Part shown: positions 36,990 through 46,568 of the stretch, piece after piece
How the letters are laid out: the number at the start of each line of letters is the position of its first letter
Numbering within the stretch: position 1 is the stretch's first letter
DNA from: Pontibacillus yanchengensis
GTDB taxonomy: Bacteria > Bacillota > Bacilli > Bacillales > BH030062
DNA length: 64,000 bases
Assembly: GCF_009856295.1 (NCBI RefSeq)
Contig: NZ_WMEU01000001.1
Coordinates: 806,001 to 870,000 of the forward strand
Direction of reading: 5' to 3'
Notes under the pieces: generated by a model
The model's database searches: none
The model's input: the letters and a program-made list of their open reading frames with translations, nothing else
What the model was told of the DNA's origin: nothing
Position numbers and translations under genes: made by a program

Positions 36990-37253
36990 CTACTGCTCTT
37001 CTTCTAAATCTTCCTCTAGCCCTTTCCGATATGCGTCCATCAATGCTTCTGCTTCCTCATCACTAACCGTGCAAAGCGTAGCCTCATCATTTTCATGCTC
37101 TATCCGATTCATTTTTGTTTCCCCTTCATGCGTGTATAACACATACTGATTGCCATTCATCTCAACAAGTGCATCGACTTTATATTGTTGCTCCTCGCCT
37201 TGTTCATCCTTGAAAACGATATACTCTGGTGTTTCGCTTGTATTCTGAGTCAT
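36990..37253 (-). CDS. DUF1292-family protein
   Basis: An acidic 87-residue cytoplasmic protein. The core IVFKDEQGEEQQYKVDALVE, then QYVLYTHEGET (quoted in parts) and a Glu-rich C terminus match DUF1292, found in most bacilli beside yrrK/yrzB but here in a different setting. No activity is known. AAAAAAGAGGTGATC precedes ATG 37253. Confidence 0.8.
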   Translation of the reverse strand: MTQNTSETPEYIVFKDEQGEEQQYKVDALVEMNGNQYVLYTHEGETKMNRIEHENDEATLCTVSDEEAEALMDAYRKGLEEDLEEEQ

Positions 37254-37331
37254 ATGATCACCTCTTTTTTAACATGTAGTATGTGAGGAGGTGAAGGAAA
37301 ACATGTAATATAAAAAATACTCGTTTGCATA

Positions 37332-37508
37332 TTACAAAACCAAGTTCGCTACAAATGCGATTACTGTCATCAGTAGAATACCACCCGTAAGAAAATAACC
37401 TATTATTCGAATTGGCAACGGAAGACGTCCACTTTTAGTGAATGAAAGTCCTTCAATCTTTTTTTGATGATCTGTAACATCATTAAAATTGTTGTCATTA
37501 TTGTTCAT
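37332..37508 (-). CDS. small membrane protein
   Basis: A 58-residue protein: hydrophilic Asn-rich N terminus, a conserved-looking SGRLPLPIRIIGYF, and one transmembrane helix at about 35-57. I start at ATG 37508, 8 nt from AGGTG, which overlaps the 3' end of the TPR gene by 11 nt; two earlier in-frame starts (37520 GTG, 37514 ATG) are possible. The overlap suggests an operon with the TPR gene. Function unknown. Confidence 0.65.
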   Translation of the reverse strand: MNNNDNNFNDVTDHQKKIEGLSFTKSGRLPLPIRIIGYFLTGGILLMTVIAFVANLVL

Positions 37509-38000
37509 CACCATATTCACCTGCCTTTACCATGTTTTTCTCTAAATTGTCTGAATAGAATTCTAGAGCTGTTTTATACTTGGTAATCCAAGGATCTGAA
37601 GAAGAGGTGGATAGAAGGTTCAACAACATAGTTAATGCATTTTCATCTTCATTAAGGTTATGTAACGTAAGTGCTAAGAACGCTTTGATAGCACTATTAT
37701 CCGGGAACTCCTCAACACCTTTTTCTAGTGTTGTTTTAGCATGTGAATAGTCACCAATGCATCGAAAACTACTCCCTAATTGCACGTATGTTTTCTCACG
37801 AAGTTCCCCATCTATATCATTTGATAAAGCATTTTCATAATAAGGGATCGCCTCTCGTTCCATACCAAGCGCGTCATGGGAGACGGCACAATAAAAATTG
37901 GTCTCAGCATGATCAGGTGAGGTTTCTACCAATTTCACGAGATAGTTTGTGCTTGTTCGAATTGATGGTCTTGTAGTAGCTGTATTGCTTGATCTAACAT
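37498..38000 (-). pseudogene. TPR-repeat protein, interrupted by a frameshift
   Basis: Two frames give one tetratricopeptide protein. The first runs from ATG 38000 (AAGGGCG upstream) as MLDQAIQLLQDHQFEQAQ and hits TGA; the second continues as NYLVKLVETSPDHAETNFYCA (quoted in part: VKLVETSPDHAE) to the stop at 37498. They join if one A is added to the AAA at 37946-37948 on the minus strand. The combined ~167 residues hold about three TPR units and a helical C terminus. Either a sequencing error in an A-run or a recent pseudogene; the downstream overlapping gene suggests it was translated. Confidence 0.75.
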
Positions 38001-38018
38001 TGTTTCTTCGCCCTTTTT

Positions 38019-38447
38019 TTAAATTGTAAGCATGGCTCCGCGTTCATCAAATGTTGAGTCAGGGTTATATGCTATTTCCCAGACGTTATATTCAGGATCT
38101 GCAAAGCAAGCAGAACGAAAGTGCCCTTCATTACTAGGTTCTTTTAAAATTTTTCCTCCTGCTTCACGAACCACACCTATTGTATCGTCCACTTGTTCTG
38201 GAGTATCCACATTAATGGCAAAACTAACACCTTTAAATGAACTAGTATTTTTTTGGGCTTCTAAACCAGTATCATTTGCCAATGATTTTAGAGGATATAG
38301 GGATAACATCACTCCTGCAGTTTTAAAAACTGCATAATCCTGATACCCATGCCCTGTTTCTTTCCAACCTAAATATGCATTAAAGTCTCGAAGAACAGGG
38401 AGATTCTTGCAACCTAGTGTGATTAAACTTATCCGTTGCGGCACCAT
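38019..38447 (-). CDS. VOC-family (glyoxalase/bleomycin resistance-type) protein
   Basis: A 142-residue protein with the paired beta-alpha-beta-beta-beta units of the vicinal oxygen chelate fold: SLITLGCKNLPVLRDFNAYLGW (quoted in part) at the N terminus and GVSFAINVDTPEQVDDTI...FADPEYNVWEIAYNP at the C terminus. The substrate is unknown; metal ligands are not clear. GGAGGG lies 6 nt before ATG 38447. Monocistronic. Confidence 0.82.
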   Translation of the reverse strand: MVPQRISLITLGCKNLPVLRDFNAYLGWKETGHGYQDYAVFKTAGVMLSLYPLKSLANDTGLEAQKNTSSFKGVSFAINVDTPEQVDDTIGVVREAGGKILKEPSNEGHFRSACFADPEYNVWEIAYNPDSTFDERGAMLTI

Positions 38448-38518
38448 TAGGAACCCTCCAATACATGTTTTCTCCTCTGTTCACACTTCGAGACTTACCA
38501 TAAAAATCCTTTAAATGA

Positions 38519-39058
38519 CTAGCGCAGTTTCCTCCACAATACAAAAGAAAGTAGTACCACAATCATTACACTAGCCCCATAGATTAGTCCGTTATTAGCA
38601 TTATCATCTAGATTCACATCTTCAGTAGGAGGCTCTCCTTCACCAAGTGTTTCTAAATCCTGTTGAGCTTCCTCAATAGCAGCTGTTCTATTACAAATTG
38701 TCGTACTCAATTCGTCTACTCCTCCATACATGGAAGATTCATTAGCGTAAATGAGATAGTTTCCACCAAGTTCAAATGGAAACCCACAATCAGCACTATT
38801 AAGCCCCGTAGAAATAACAATTTGAGATTTAGTAACACCCTTCCATGTATTCGAAACCTCGAATGTCACTTTTCTCGAACGGTTTTTCTTTTCAATATGG
38901 GTGACCTCTCCTGTGAAAGCCGCCGCGGATTTCTCTACCTCCTCTTCAACTGACGGAGGCATCACACAAGAACATGCCTGAACGGGTGTGGGGATAAACG
39001 AGAAGAAAATGGAACTCAATAGCACAAACATCATCATAACGATACTGAACTTTTTCAT
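38519..39058 (-). CDS. secreted TIMP/netrin-like domain protein with C-terminal membrane anchor
   Basis: A 179-residue protein. It has a signal peptide (about 1-28, cleaved near VQA-CSC), then an OB-fold domain typical of bacterial tissue-inhibitor-of-metalloprotease-like proteins: CSCVMPPS, AFTGEVTHIEKK, VTFEVSNTWKG, ADCGFPFELGGNYLIYA, TTICNRT. A transmembrane helix follows near 157-174, ending in WRKLR. The mature N-terminal Cys and three others fit disulfides outside the cell. Role in bacteria is unknown. The ribosome site AGGGAGGG is strong. Confidence 0.8.
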   Translation of the reverse strand: MKKFSIVMMMFVLLSSIFFSFIPTPVQACSCVMPPSVEEEVEKSAAAFTGEVTHIEKKNRSRKVTFEVSNTWKGVTKSQIVISTGLNSADCGFPFELGGNYLIYANESSMYGGVDELSTTICNRTAAIEEAQQDLETLGEGEPPTEDVNLDDNANNGLIYGASVMIVVLLSFVLWRKLR

Positions 39059-39247
39059 GAACCACCCTCCCTAAAAGATTTGGAACACTGGTTACTATTA
39101 ATGACGATGAAACAGCTCGATTGGTTACAGTTTTTCGGTATTGCATGGTTCATTATGTTTAGTGATCTTGCTTTTGGTAACTTTAGATTGAGATATGCTC
39201 GCTTCTCTTCCTCTTATCCGCTCCTTTCATACCAGCATCTCTCCCTA

Positions 39248-39278
39248 AAAAAATAAACCCAGGCTCACTACCTGGGTC
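39248..39278 (-). terminator. terminator of the sortase gene
   Basis: ACCCAGG/CCTGGGT hairpin followed on the minus strand by TTATTTTTTT. Confidence 0.85.
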
Positions 39279-40255
39279 TAATCCTTTCCATTCACTTTTT
39301 CCGATGGATCTGACTCATTTCCATCTTCATCTACACTTGTTACATAATAAGAGTATTTCGATGCATTAGGCTCAGAGTAGGTTTTTCGTTCATGTGAATC
39401 TATGCTAGCAACTTTGTTATACGTTTCACCATCTTTACTCTCATACACCCGGTAACCAATTACTTCTTCCTTTCGTACAGCGTGCCATGTGACAAATGTA
39501 CCGTTCACTTCCACATTTGTTGGTTTTGGAACATGAAAATCTTCTTTTTCTTTCTTCAACTCTGTGTACACGACAAGTCGTTTTTCGTGGTCTTGTTTGT
39601 CATGATTATAGGTTCCAGTACATGTGATTAAATTCAAGTTTTGATTATCTGTTTTACCGAAAATTTGTTCAATAGGAGCTTTTTCAGTTGGGTAGCTTTC
39701 AAGTTTTTGTACCACAAACGTACGCTTTTCTCCATCTTTATTCGTAACGGTGACTTCATCGCCTTTCTTCAAATCTTTCAAATAGAAAAACACAGCAGCT
39801 CCCTGGTAGCTATCAACGTGACCAGCCATCACAGCATTACCTGTATTGCCTGGTTTCGTTCCTGGCTCAAACCACCCGACATTCACCGTATCGTCTGGAA
39901 CCCCCATTTGACCATTATCCAGAATCCCAACATTTAAAATATCTGTATCAACATCGATAGCAGGTATCTTGATATGCTTTGGTACGATGCCATTGTCTTC
40001 TTCTTCCTTTTCTATCTCAAAATCTACTTCATCCATTGACTTTTTCTTATTCAAAACAGTGAACTCTTTCACCTTATTAGAGGAAGCAGTTGATGTGTCC
40101 TCCAACTCATTTAAATACTGGTTGGAGTTCAATTCAATCCCTGCTTGTCCAGAGGAAGAATTTGTGATTTTCGCCCATACGTTCGTTTCAAATCCAATCA
40201 TCAATACGACAAGGAACCCTACTACTGTAAAATATATTTTCCAATCTCTATCCAC
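39278..40255 (-). CDS. class F-like sortase with C-terminal fibronectin type III domain
   Basis: A membrane-anchored transpeptidase expected to attach LPxTG-like proteins to the cell wall. The 325-residue protein has an N-terminal anchor (about 8-28), a linker, and a sortase domain (about 91-232) with catalytic His146 (AGHVDS), Cys212 (LITCTG) and Arg226 (EKRLVVY). Residues about 240-322 look like a fibronectin III fold (VTWHAVRKEEVIGYRVYES...YYVTSVDEDGNES), an unusual tail for a sortase. It lies 75 bp downstream of a gene whose product ends in an MPDTG sorting signal. Class F is inferred from motif spacing. Confidence 0.85.
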   Translation of the reverse strand: MDRDWKIYFTVVGFLVVLMIGFETNVWAKITNSSSGQAGIELNSNQYLNELEDTSTASSNKVKEFTVLNKKKSMDEVDFEIEKEEEDNGIVPKHIKIPAIDVDTDILNVGILDNGQMGVPDDTVNVGWFEPGTKPGNTGNAVMAGHVDSYQGAAVFFYLKDLKKGDEVTVTNKDGEKRTFVVQKLESYPTEKAPIEQIFGKTDNQNLNLITCTGTYNHDKQDHEKRLVVYTELKKEKEDFHVPKPTNVEVNGTFVTWHAVRKEEVIGYRVYESKDGETYNKVASIDSHERKTYSEPNASKYSYYVTSVDEDGNESDPSEKVNGKD

Positions 40256-40329
40256 TCTCTCATCACCTCTTCCATAAAAAAAGATCTAGAACGGTAGGGG
40301 ATGTAAACTCTACTACCCTGCCATTCTAT

Positions 40330-41685
40330 TTATTGCAGTGATTTTTTTCGATACAGGAAACCTGCAGAACCAAGAGCTAACATCCCAAATGTAATCCATA
40401 GTAATGTTGAAATGGAATGACTCTGTGCACTTGCTCCTCCCATACCTGTGTCAGGCATAGTGTTTGGCATTGCTTCTGCTTCGAATTTGTCTGGCATTTG
40501 GGTAACAATCGCGCTTCCTAACTTTTCACCAATACCAAACATAAATGCATAACCATCTCTAAAGGAGTTATATGTTTTTTCATAATCTCCTGAAACGTAA
40601 TGATCGTATGTTTCTAGTATATCTTCTTCATGCATCCAAATTGCTTCGGAAGCAGCATCTTTAGGCATATTGCCATCTGTTGCTTTTGCTAGAAAGGCAC
40701 CAAAGTTATCGGCAAACATCTTCAAACTCTTTTCCGCTTCTTGTCTTGTTTCCTGGTCCTCTTCAAGTGTAGCGGTCACGATGTTCGTTTGAGCATTAAT
40801 GTGGTCTTGTTGCCACACTTTTTCGAACATAGAAGCCGCTTCTTCTCCATATAAATTTTTGATTGCTGATTTAAATTCCTCTGTGTGTTGATTCTCCACC
40901 CATGTTACAAAGTCATAATCTTCAGCCTGATTGTAGCCTTTTTGCATCTCTAGAGTAGCTAAAGCAAAATGCTCGGAAGCCAATGCATTTAAAGAGGAAC
41001 GCAAGTCGGCTGCTGGAGCGTTAGCCATCGTCTGATTAAATTTCTGTGGCATTTGCTTTGTAACGGCTGTAGACAGGGCTTTGCTAATATCAAACATCCG
41101 GTGAAATCCTGTACGGAATGATTCATAGGCTTTTTGATATTCTTGATTTACATAATAATCAAATGTGTTCACAACATCTTGCTCATGAGTCTGAATTACT
41201 TTTTTAGCTGCTTTTTCTGAAAGGTTTCCATTTGTTGCTTTAGCAACAAACATTCCAAATTCGTTAACAAATTCTTTTACTTCTTGTTCTGCCTTCTTGC
41301 GTGCTTTTTGGTCACCATTCTTCGCAGCTTTGACGAAGTTATTTGAATAATCGTTATGTCCTCGGAAAATTTCTTCAAATGTCGATGCTGCTTCCTCTCC
41401 ATATATAGAAGCAATAGCAGGTGCCATATCTTGAGCGTTTTGATCAAGCTTTTCATAAACCTGATCAGCATCAGGTGCATCTTCATAAGCTTTCATCATA
41501 TACGTAACAGCTAGTACAAAATGCTCTGACAGTAATTGATCTAACTGTGATCTGAAGTCAGCAGCTGATGTGTTGGCAGCGGAAGCCTTATCGGCTGTCT
41601 TTCCATCTGCAAAAGCTAATGAAGGTAATAATAATGTCATTGCTATTATCGTTACACAAATACGTTTCAGTTGTTTCATCCTCAT
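40330..41685 (-). CDS. secreted repeat protein with MPDTG sorting signal
   Basis: A 451-residue surface protein, probably the substrate of the adjacent sortase. It has a signal peptide (about 1-26, ending AFA), two tandem ~175-residue all-helical repeats (about 40-215 and 225-400) sharing ADLRSxLxxLxSEHFxLA, YGEEAASxFE, FLAKATxGN and a final QMPxKF, then MPDTGMGG (410-417), a hydrophobic helix and the tail RKKSLQ. Conserved His and Glu within the repeats (SEHF, HExD) could bind metal or haem-like ligands; that is speculation. The repeat family is unknown to me. AAAGGAG precedes the ATG. Confidence 0.82.
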   Translation of the reverse strand: MRMKQLKRICVTIIAMTLLLPSLAFADGKTADKASAANTSAADFRSQLDQLLSEHFVLAVTYMMKAYEDAPDADQVYEKLDQNAQDMAPAIASIYGEEAASTFEEIFRGHNDYSNNFVKAAKNGDQKARKKAEQEVKEFVNEFGMFVAKATNGNLSEKAAKKVIQTHEQDVVNTFDYYVNQEYQKAYESFRTGFHRMFDISKALSTAVTKQMPQKFNQTMANAPAADLRSSLNALASEHFALATLEMQKGYNQAEDYDFVTWVENQHTEEFKSAIKNLYGEEAASMFEKVWQQDHINAQTNIVTATLEEDQETRQEAEKSLKMFADNFGAFLAKATDGNMPKDAASEAIWMHEEDILETYDHYVSGDYEKTYNSFRDGYAFMFGIGEKLGSAIVTQMPDKFEAEAMPNTMPDTGMGGASAQSHSISTLLWITFGMLALGSAGFLYRKKSLQ

Positions 41686-41762
41686 TTCCCATCTCCTTTA
41701 CTTTTGTTTTATTCTCTTATTAAGTAATCGAATAGTAACGCCATATGGATCACTATTAAAGA

Positions 41763-41908
41763 ACAAAAGCGCAAGCGCCCGGTTAGCGACGTACTAACTG
41801 GACGGCTCCGTATGAGATAAAGGAAACACGAAAAGCGTAGCGATTCGATGTTGACTTATCGGAAGGAGGGGCAGGAAGTTTGCTAGTCGCTGGGCGCTGG
41901 AGCTGGAC
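41763..41908 (+). repeat. interspersed structured repeat, copy G (internally deleted)
   Basis: Both ends are perfect (GCGCCCGGTTAGCGAC and GTCGCTGGGCGC), but stems 1 and 2 are missing; the CGAT/ATCG stem remains. The 3' flank GAGCTGGACGCGGCCACATC is shared with copy H. Confidence 0.85.
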
Positions 41909-41970
41909 GCGGCCACATCACTTTATCAAGTTATCCACAAACTTAACCCGTTTATAGTGCCTAGACCATT

Positions 41971-42005
41971 AAAAAAAACGCAATCCACGAATTGTGGACT
42001 GCGTT
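41971..42005 (-). terminator. terminator of the ferritin-cupin gene
   Basis: AACGCAATCCAC pairs with GTGGACTGCGTT, followed on the minus strand by eight Ts. Confidence 0.92.
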
Positions 42006-42031
42006 ATACTTGCATACGAATCTATAAATTA

Positions 42032-42928
42032 TTAGTATGAGTTCCCTTCCGCTTCTAGTGCGTCTGCTTTCGTTTTATGAACAGTACCAAATGGATGTTC
42101 AGGAGGTGCATAAATCACATAAAGCTTGAGTGGTACATCTCCAGTGTTAATGAGATTGTGCCACTTACCAGCAGGTACCATAATGGCATAATCATCCAAA
42201 ACTTCTTCCTCAAAGTTTACTTGATTTTTACTATCTCCCATTTGAACTAAACCTTGCCCCTGTTCAATACGTAAAAATTGATCTAAATTAGGGTGAATCT
42301 CTAAACCGATATCATCCCCTACATCGATACTCATCAAAGTAACTTGAAAATGCTCTCCTGTCCATAAGGCAGTACGAAACGTATCATTTTCTGTAGTCGC
42401 TTCTTCAATGTCCACAACAAATGGCTCCGAACCATAATCCTTTAATTCGATTCTTCCATCAAAAGAAAAAAATCGTTCTGCATGCTCTGCCTCTTGATTA
42501 CATGCACCTAAAAATAAATCACGTAGTGGTAAATGTTGACTAAGTAAGTAACCTTTATGGCATTCTTCATAATTTCTCACTTGTTGCTCATACACCTTTT
42601 GCAGCCCTTCTTCATAATAGGCAAAACGAGCTTGATCGATTTGGTACACAGGCTGCATTCCAGTAAGTGCGGTGTACATGTCAGTAAATTGTCTTAAAAA
42701 CACTCTTTCCTCATTTTGAATAACAATTATTTCGTTGTACGCTTCTTGATTTGGTGCCAACCTTGCTAAACGATTGTAAAAATCTATGGTAGTAGCTTTA
42801 CCTTTAATTCCTGCTAGTAATGCTTCTACTAATTGATTTCCATTTCCTTGATTACTACGTGACATCATTTCAGCATTGTACAATGGAGCATTTAATGGGT
42901 AAGGATGAACAGTCGGAACATAATACAT
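42032..42928 (-). CDS. ferritin-like domain fused to a cupin domain
   Basis: A 298-residue cytoplasmic protein. Residues about 30-155 form a four-helix ferritin-like bundle with candidate metal ligands (IQNEERVFLRQF and NQEAEHAERF, an ExxH). Residues about 185-290 form a cupin barrel with a LEIHPNLDQFLRIEQGQG strand pair (His and Glu) and PAGKWHNLIN (His). Two metal sites in one chain suggest an oxidase or oxygen/peroxide-linked role, but none is known. The ribosome site is GAAGGGAATG. Single gene with strong terminator. Confidence 0.78.
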   Translation of the reverse strand: MYYVPTVHPYPLNAPLYNAEMMSRSNQGNGNQLVEALLAGIKGKATTIDFYNRLARLAPNQEAYNEIIVIQNEERVFLRQFTDMYTALTGMQPVYQIDQARFAYYEEGLQKVYEQQVRNYEECHKGYLLSQHLPLRDLFLGACNQEAEHAERFFSFDGRIELKDYGSEPFVVDIEEATTENDTFRTALWTGEHFQVTLMSIDVGDDIGLEIHPNLDQFLRIEQGQGLVQMGDSKNQVNFEEEVLDDYAIMVPAGKWHNLINTGDVPLKLYVIYAPPEHPFGTVHKTKADALEAEGNSY

Positions 42929-43020
42929 TTCATTTCATTCCCTTCAAACATTGATAAAACCATCCTATGCATGATGGGCGAATATCGGACCCGTAATTAT
43001 ATATCTTTACATAAATACCC

Positions 43021-43055
43021 AAACAAAAACCGAATGGAAGCCTCCCCATTCGGTT
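43021..43055 (-). terminator. terminator of the RND gene
   Basis: AACCGAATGG pairs with CCATTCGGTT, followed on the minus strand by TTTTGTTTGGG. Confidence 0.85.
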
Positions 43056-43067
43056 CTGTTCTTATCA

Positions 43068-46000
43068 TTATATACTATGATCTGTATCAATCTTGCGATA
43101 CTTACCAAGTGCTTTATAAAATACTGGCACGAAAATAAGTGTTAACAATGTTGATGTTGTTAGTCCACCTATTACGGTGATTGCAAGACCTTTGGAAATA
43201 AGGCCAGATGCAGAGTTCGATAACGCTAGTGGTGTTAAAGCAAATATTGTAGCAAGTGCTGTCATCAGAATCGGACGTAAGCGTGTTTTTGATGCTTCCA
43301 CAATCGCTTCGGTTAATTCGATACCTTCCTTACGATTTGCCTCCACTCGGTCTAATAAAACAACGGCGTTTGTTACAACTATTCCAATCAACATAAGCAT
43401 TCCAATCATCGCACTCATTGATAACGTTTGTCCGCCAATAAGCAATCCAGCTAAGGATCCAACAGGCACAAAGATGAGAGAGGAGAGAATGACGATTGGT
43501 GTAATAATACCACCGAATGTAATACTCAATACTAAGAATACTAAACCTACAGCCGCTCCCATTGCTAAGCCTAGATCAGAGAAACCTTCTGTTATCATTT
43601 CAAGCCCACCAGATAAATCTACTTCTACATCATTTGGTAGAGATAATGCATCTACATCTTCTTGAATTTCGCTCGAAATTTTCGCCGTATCTTCCCCTTT
43701 GATGGTTGCAGATACCGTGCTTGCAGTTTCCCCGTCTTGGTGCTTGATAGCTGCAGGAACTTGCACTTCATTAATCGTTGCAATTTCCTCTAGACGTTTT
43801 TCTCCTTCTATAGTTTTTACTGTGAAGTCTTGCAAGTCTTCTTTGGAATTAAATTGCTCATCAAACGTTAATTCCATTTCCCATTCTTTATCTTCAAGCG
43901 TAACGGTTCCACCATCCACACTATGAAGACGTTCTTGAATCGGCTGCATTAACTGGAACGGGCTTACATTTAATTCTTCACCTTCATCGTTCACTACAAT
44001 TTGATATTTCGTCTTTGTATCTTCCATATCATTTGTAATGTTCTTTACTCGATCGTCTTCTTGTAAAAGCTTCTCTATTTGAGTAGAAGCTCGATCGAGA
44101 CTATCTAAATTATCACTGTATAGATTAATATCAATACTATTCCCTGATGGAGGTCCATCTTGTTGAATCTCTGTCGCTTTGACTGTAGCTTCGTCATATT
44201 CATCTTGAGCCATCTCTTCTATTTGTTGTTCATAAGTTGGCATAGCATCATCAATGGGTATATCTTCCTTCAGTTCAATAAAGAAGCGCGCTACATTCTC
44301 ATTTGTATTCGCTACAGTACCAGGCATTTGTTGTTGGCTAGCGAAACCAATCGAGACTTGATTGTAGTTAATGTTCTCTTCATCTGAAAGTTCTTCTTCT
44401 ATTTTCTCAGCTACTTCACTCGTATCTTGTAAAGTCACATCTTTTGGAAGGGTCATTTCAACTTCAAATGTTTCACTTCCTTCTGTTGGTAAGAAGGAAA
44501 CTCCTAATGCGGGAACAAGGGAAAAGGAACCGAATAACAGTACAATGGAGGATACAAATACGATCCATTTACGCTTCAAGGACCCTCTCAAGAAGCGCTC
44601 ATACCAGGAATTCCCTCTCACTTTACCTGATTTGTGCGTCACGTTTGTAAAGAAGAATTTACCTAAAACAGGAATAAGCATAACAGCTACAATAAGGGAA
44701 ATCGAAATAGAGAATACTACAGCTAAACTAAATGGCCTGAAGAACTCTCCTAAGATTCCACTTACAAACATGAGTGGTAAAAATACAATGATAGTTGCAA
44801 TGGTTGATGACGCGATGGCACCCATCACTTCTTTTGTCGCTTTGAAAACGAGTTCTCGTTGCTTCATTTCTGGGTATTGTTGCTTCCACCTATATATGTT
44901 TTCAATAACGACAATACTGTCATCCACAATTCGACCTACTGCTACTGCTAAACCGCCAAGCGTCATAATGTTTAAGGTATAACCGAATTGCTCTAGTAAA
45001 GCAATCGTTCCAAAAATGGAAATCGGTAAAGAAAGAATCGCGATGACCGTTGCGCGAATATTACGTAAAAATAACAAAATTACGACTACAGTGAATAGAG
45101 CTCCAAATCCACCTTCTTTAAGTAAGGCAGAAATTGATTTATTTACCTCTTTCCCTTGGTCTAACACGGTATAAAGCTCATACTCATTTTCTTCTACAGC
45201 GTCGTTTAAATACGATTTCACTTCATCTGCAACCGCAGCTGTGTTCGCTTCTTGTGATTTAATTACTTCTAACAAAATACTATCTTCACCATTAAATCTG
45301 GAGATCTCCGTACGAGTGGTATCTTTTTTCACTTCAGCAATGTCAGATAGTACAATCGATTGTGGCACTGCTGCTTGTGCCCCAAGAGATTGGCTCCCAC
45401 CTGATGGAGCCTGTTGTTGCTGATTTCCACCTTGCTGAGGTGGGCCACCCTGGCCTGCTGCTCCTCCAGCACCTTGTGTAAGGGGGATTTCAATTTCTCT
45501 AATAGCATCTAGATCATCTATGTTGCCTTTTATCTCAACAGGTATAGAGTTTCCTTCTTGACTAAGTGTACCTGTTGGTAACTTATATTCAGATTGCTGA
45601 ATAGCATCTTTAATAGTGGATAGAGAAAGCCCATATGAGGAAGCTTCGTCTTCCTTAACTTCTATAGTAATATTGGTATCCTGTTTACCAGTTAGTTCTA
45701 CACTTGATACCCCTTCTATACTCTCAAGGTTAGGGACAATGTTTGTTTCCATATCTTCTTGGAGTTTCGATAAATCTTCTGCAGATAACGCAGCCTGATA
45801 AATTGGGGTTGAATTTATGGATAAAGCCTGTACGTTTGGGTCTATATCATCAGGTAAAGTCACTTTGTTGACAGCAGACTCTACATCAGACTGTGCTTCT
45901 TCAATATTTTCACCAAATGGATACATTATGGTAATGATAGAAACATTTTCTTTTGATGTACTCGAAATGGAATCATACCCCTCTAAATTAAGAAGCGCCT

Positions 46001-46208
46001 CCTCCATTGGTGTAGTCACATTTTCCTCCACATCCTCTGTTGAGGCATTCGGATAAACGGTTTGAACCGTCATAACAGGAAATGTTACATCCGGAAATGT
46101 TTCCACTTTAATTTTGTTCGTAGCTATCACACCACTAACTACGACTAATAAAGTTAAAATGATAATTGCAATGGTATTTTTTAAGCTGAATTTAGTAATC
46201 CAATTCAT
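43068..46208 (-). CDS. RND-family efflux protein, SwrC/YerP type
   Basis: A 1046-residue proton-driven exporter of the AcrB/HAE1 superfamily. TM1 is at about 12-30, followed by a large extracellular domain, a helix block at about 365-560, a second extracellular domain and a final helix block at about 880-1030. The relay aspartates appear in GRIVDDSIVVIENI (about 432-445). A Gly/Gln/Pro-rich low-complexity insert sits at about 245-277. Bacillus SwrC, the nearest type I recognise, exports surfactin and aids swarming. No membrane fusion gene is adjacent. GAAGGGAG precedes ATG 46208. Confidence 0.9.
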   Translation of the reverse strand: MNWITKFSLKNTIAIIILTLLVVVSGVIATNKIKVETFPDVTFPVMTVQTVYPNASTEDVEENVTTPMEEALLNLEGYDSISSTSKENVSIITIMYPFGENIEEAQSDVESAVNKVTLPDDIDPNVQALSINSTPIYQAALSAEDLSKLQEDMETNIVPNLESIEGVSSVELTGKQDTNITIEVKEDEASSYGLSLSTIKDAIQQSEYKLPTGTLSQEGNSIPVEIKGNIDDLDAIREIEIPLTQGAGGAAGQGGPPQQGGNQQQQAPSGGSQSLGAQAAVPQSIVLSDIAEVKKDTTRTEISRFNGEDSILLEVIKSQEANTAAVADEVKSYLNDAVEENEYELYTVLDQGKEVNKSISALLKEGGFGALFTVVVILLFLRNIRATVIAILSLPISIFGTIALLEQFGYTLNIMTLGGLAVAVGRIVDDSIVVIENIYRWKQQYPEMKQRELVFKATKEVMGAIASSTIATIIVFLPLMFVSGILGEFFRPFSLAVVFSISISLIVAVMLIPVLGKFFFTNVTHKSGKVRGNSWYERFLRGSLKRKWIVFVSSIVLLFGSFSLVPALGVSFLPTEGSETFEVEMTLPKDVTLQDTSEVAEKIEEELSDEENINYNQVSIGFASQQQMPGTVANTNENVARFFIELKEDIPIDDAMPTYEQQIEEMAQDEYDEATVKATEIQQDGPPSGNSIDINLYSDNLDSLDRASTQIEKLLQEDDRVKNITNDMEDTKTKYQIVVNDEGEELNVSPFQLMQPIQERLHSVDGGTVTLEDKEWEMELTFDEQFNSKEDLQDFTVKTIEGEKRLEEIATINEVQVPAAIKHQDGETASTVSATIKGEDTAKISSEIQEDVDALSLPNDVEVDLSGGLEMITEGFSDLGLAMGAAVGLVFLVLSITFGGIITPIVILSSLIFVPVGSLAGLLIGGQTLSMSAMIGMLMLIGIVVTNAVVLLDRVEANRKEGIELTEAIVEASKTRLRPILMTALATIFALTPLALSNSASGLISKGLAITVIGGLTTSTLLTLIFVPVFYKALGKYRKIDTDHSI

Positions 46209-46285
46209 TGTGTAAAATGACTCCCTTCAAAATGTATCTAGCATAACTATATCTATGTTTTATGAACTGTATATGAACAAAAAAT

Positions 46286-46424
46286 CAAAAGCGTAAGCGC
46301 CCGGTTAGACTACCGACAGGACGTTGGTTGGTTCGATGTTGCTACGTGAGGTAGCGATCTTAATGGAACTTCACCTTAGCCCGTAAAGATAAAGGCAACC
46401 TAGTCGCTGGCCCTGGAGCTGGAC
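46286..46424 (+). repeat. interspersed structured repeat, copy H, plus a fragment
   Basis: Partly deleted copy keeping GCGCCCGGTTAG, stem 2 (GCTACGT/AGGTAGC, slightly mismatched) and TAGTCGCTGGCCCTGGAGCT. A second 5'-end fragment follows at about 46481-46515 (AAAGATCAGGGCGTCCAGTTAGCGA). Confidence 0.75.
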
Positions 46425-46568
46425 GGGGCCACATCACTGTTATACACAAGCGTTGAATTTTATAATTTCGCTAGACGAGAACAAAAGATCAGGGCGTCCA
46501 GTTAGCGATGGAGCCATGAAAAAATATTGACGATTACCGCTGAAAGTAGAAAAAGACTGAGCACCAAC

